A stretch of DNA of 5,872 nt from Candidatus Zhuqueibacterota bacterium (GTDB taxonomy: Bacteria; Zhuqueibacterota; Zhuqueibacteria; Residuimicrobiales; Residuimicrobiaceae). Position numbers and translations under genes: made by a program. The stretch lies in the NCBI GenBank assembly GCA_016934435.1, contig JAFGSU010000210.1, forward strand, positions 1-5,872. Direction: 5' to 3'. The notes beneath the pieces are model-generated. The model was not told where the DNA came from, made no database searches, and worked only from the letters and a program-made list of their open reading frames with translations. Shown here one piece after another: positions 5,844 through 5,872 of this stretch. The stretch's first letter is position 1. Every line of letters begins with the position of its first letter.

Positions 5844-5872
5844 AAACCGTACATGAGGTTTTCCCTCATACG
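5844..5872 (-). ncRNA. Group II intron domain V (lacking its first ~4 nt)
   Basis: ATGAGG and CCTCAT pair around a short GAAAA loop. The lower stem CGT/ACG is offset by a two-base bulge on the 3' strand, and GGTTT closes the domain. This is the layout of the roughly 34-nt catalytic domain V. The expected 5' GAGC, including the catalytic AGC, falls outside the window. Confidence 0.75.

Larger units (their letters stand above)
5787..5872 (-). mobile_element. 3' end of a group II intron (rest beyond window)
   Basis: Read on the minus strand, the right edge carries the conserved domain V text CGTATGAGG-GAAAA-CCTCATGTACGG, followed by a domain VI stem and a terminal CCTACTCTAC. Lactococcus Ll.LtrB has closely similar text around domain V and at its 3' end (ending CCTACTTCAC). 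The predicted last intron base is C5787 and the 3' exon starts at A5786. The intron-encoded reverse transcriptase, domains I-IV and the AGC catalytic triad would lie just beyond the window. The short domain V would suit a bacterial class C intron, but this is not certain. Confidence 0.75.

Overview
The window suggests a bacterium of the Fibrobacteres-Chlorobi-Bacteroidetes type or a neighbouring candidate phylum (Ignavibacteria, Calditrichaeota, KSB1, Marinimicrobia and similar). The main clue is a C-terminal secretion/sorting domain of the YPNPFNP class on an exported protein. A second large exported repeat protein and intergenic palindromic repeats fit the same picture. The phylum is inferred, not proven. 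All recognised genes and the intron fragment lie on the minus strand, so the window reads right to left.

Right edge, about 5787-5872: the last bases look like the 3' end of a group II intron on the minus strand. Most of catalytic domain V, all of domain VI with a candidate branch-point A, and a plausible 3' splice site are present. The rest of the intron and any reverse transcriptase lie beyond the window. From 5309 to 5786 there is no gene. This stretch holds two copies of a 51-bp double-palindrome repeat, a strongly foldable GC-rich repeat element, and a 12-bp inverted repeat bracketing about 300 bp.

3464-5308 (minus): a complete secreted protein of 614 residues. It has a signal peptide, a GHL10/DUF187 glycosidase-like barrel, a golvesin/xanthan-lyase-type carbohydrate-binding-like domain and a type IX-style sorting domain. 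It most probably starts at a TTG codon with a good ribosome-binding site. An upstream ATG would place repeat-derived sequence in the protein.

3192-3463: a 272-bp AT-rich intergenic region with a nested 72-bp inverted repeat, a candidate promoter overlapping it, and a small perfect hairpin near the predicted mRNA 5' end. This suggests that the next gene has its own regulated promoter.

1-3191 (minus): a single uninterrupted reading frame of at least 1063 codons that runs off the left edge. It encodes an exported protein made of three homologous ~290-310 residue beta-propeller-like units, with an ASPM-SPD-2-Hydin (ASH) Ig-like domain between units 2 and 3. Long open frames on the plus strand over this gene are antisense shadows. 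The two genes look like independent secreted or surface proteins, one probably acting on glycans and the other with a binding or structural role. I see no defence system, CRISPR array, tRNA or rRNA. The points most worth following up are the propeller architecture, the nested dyad and the intron end.
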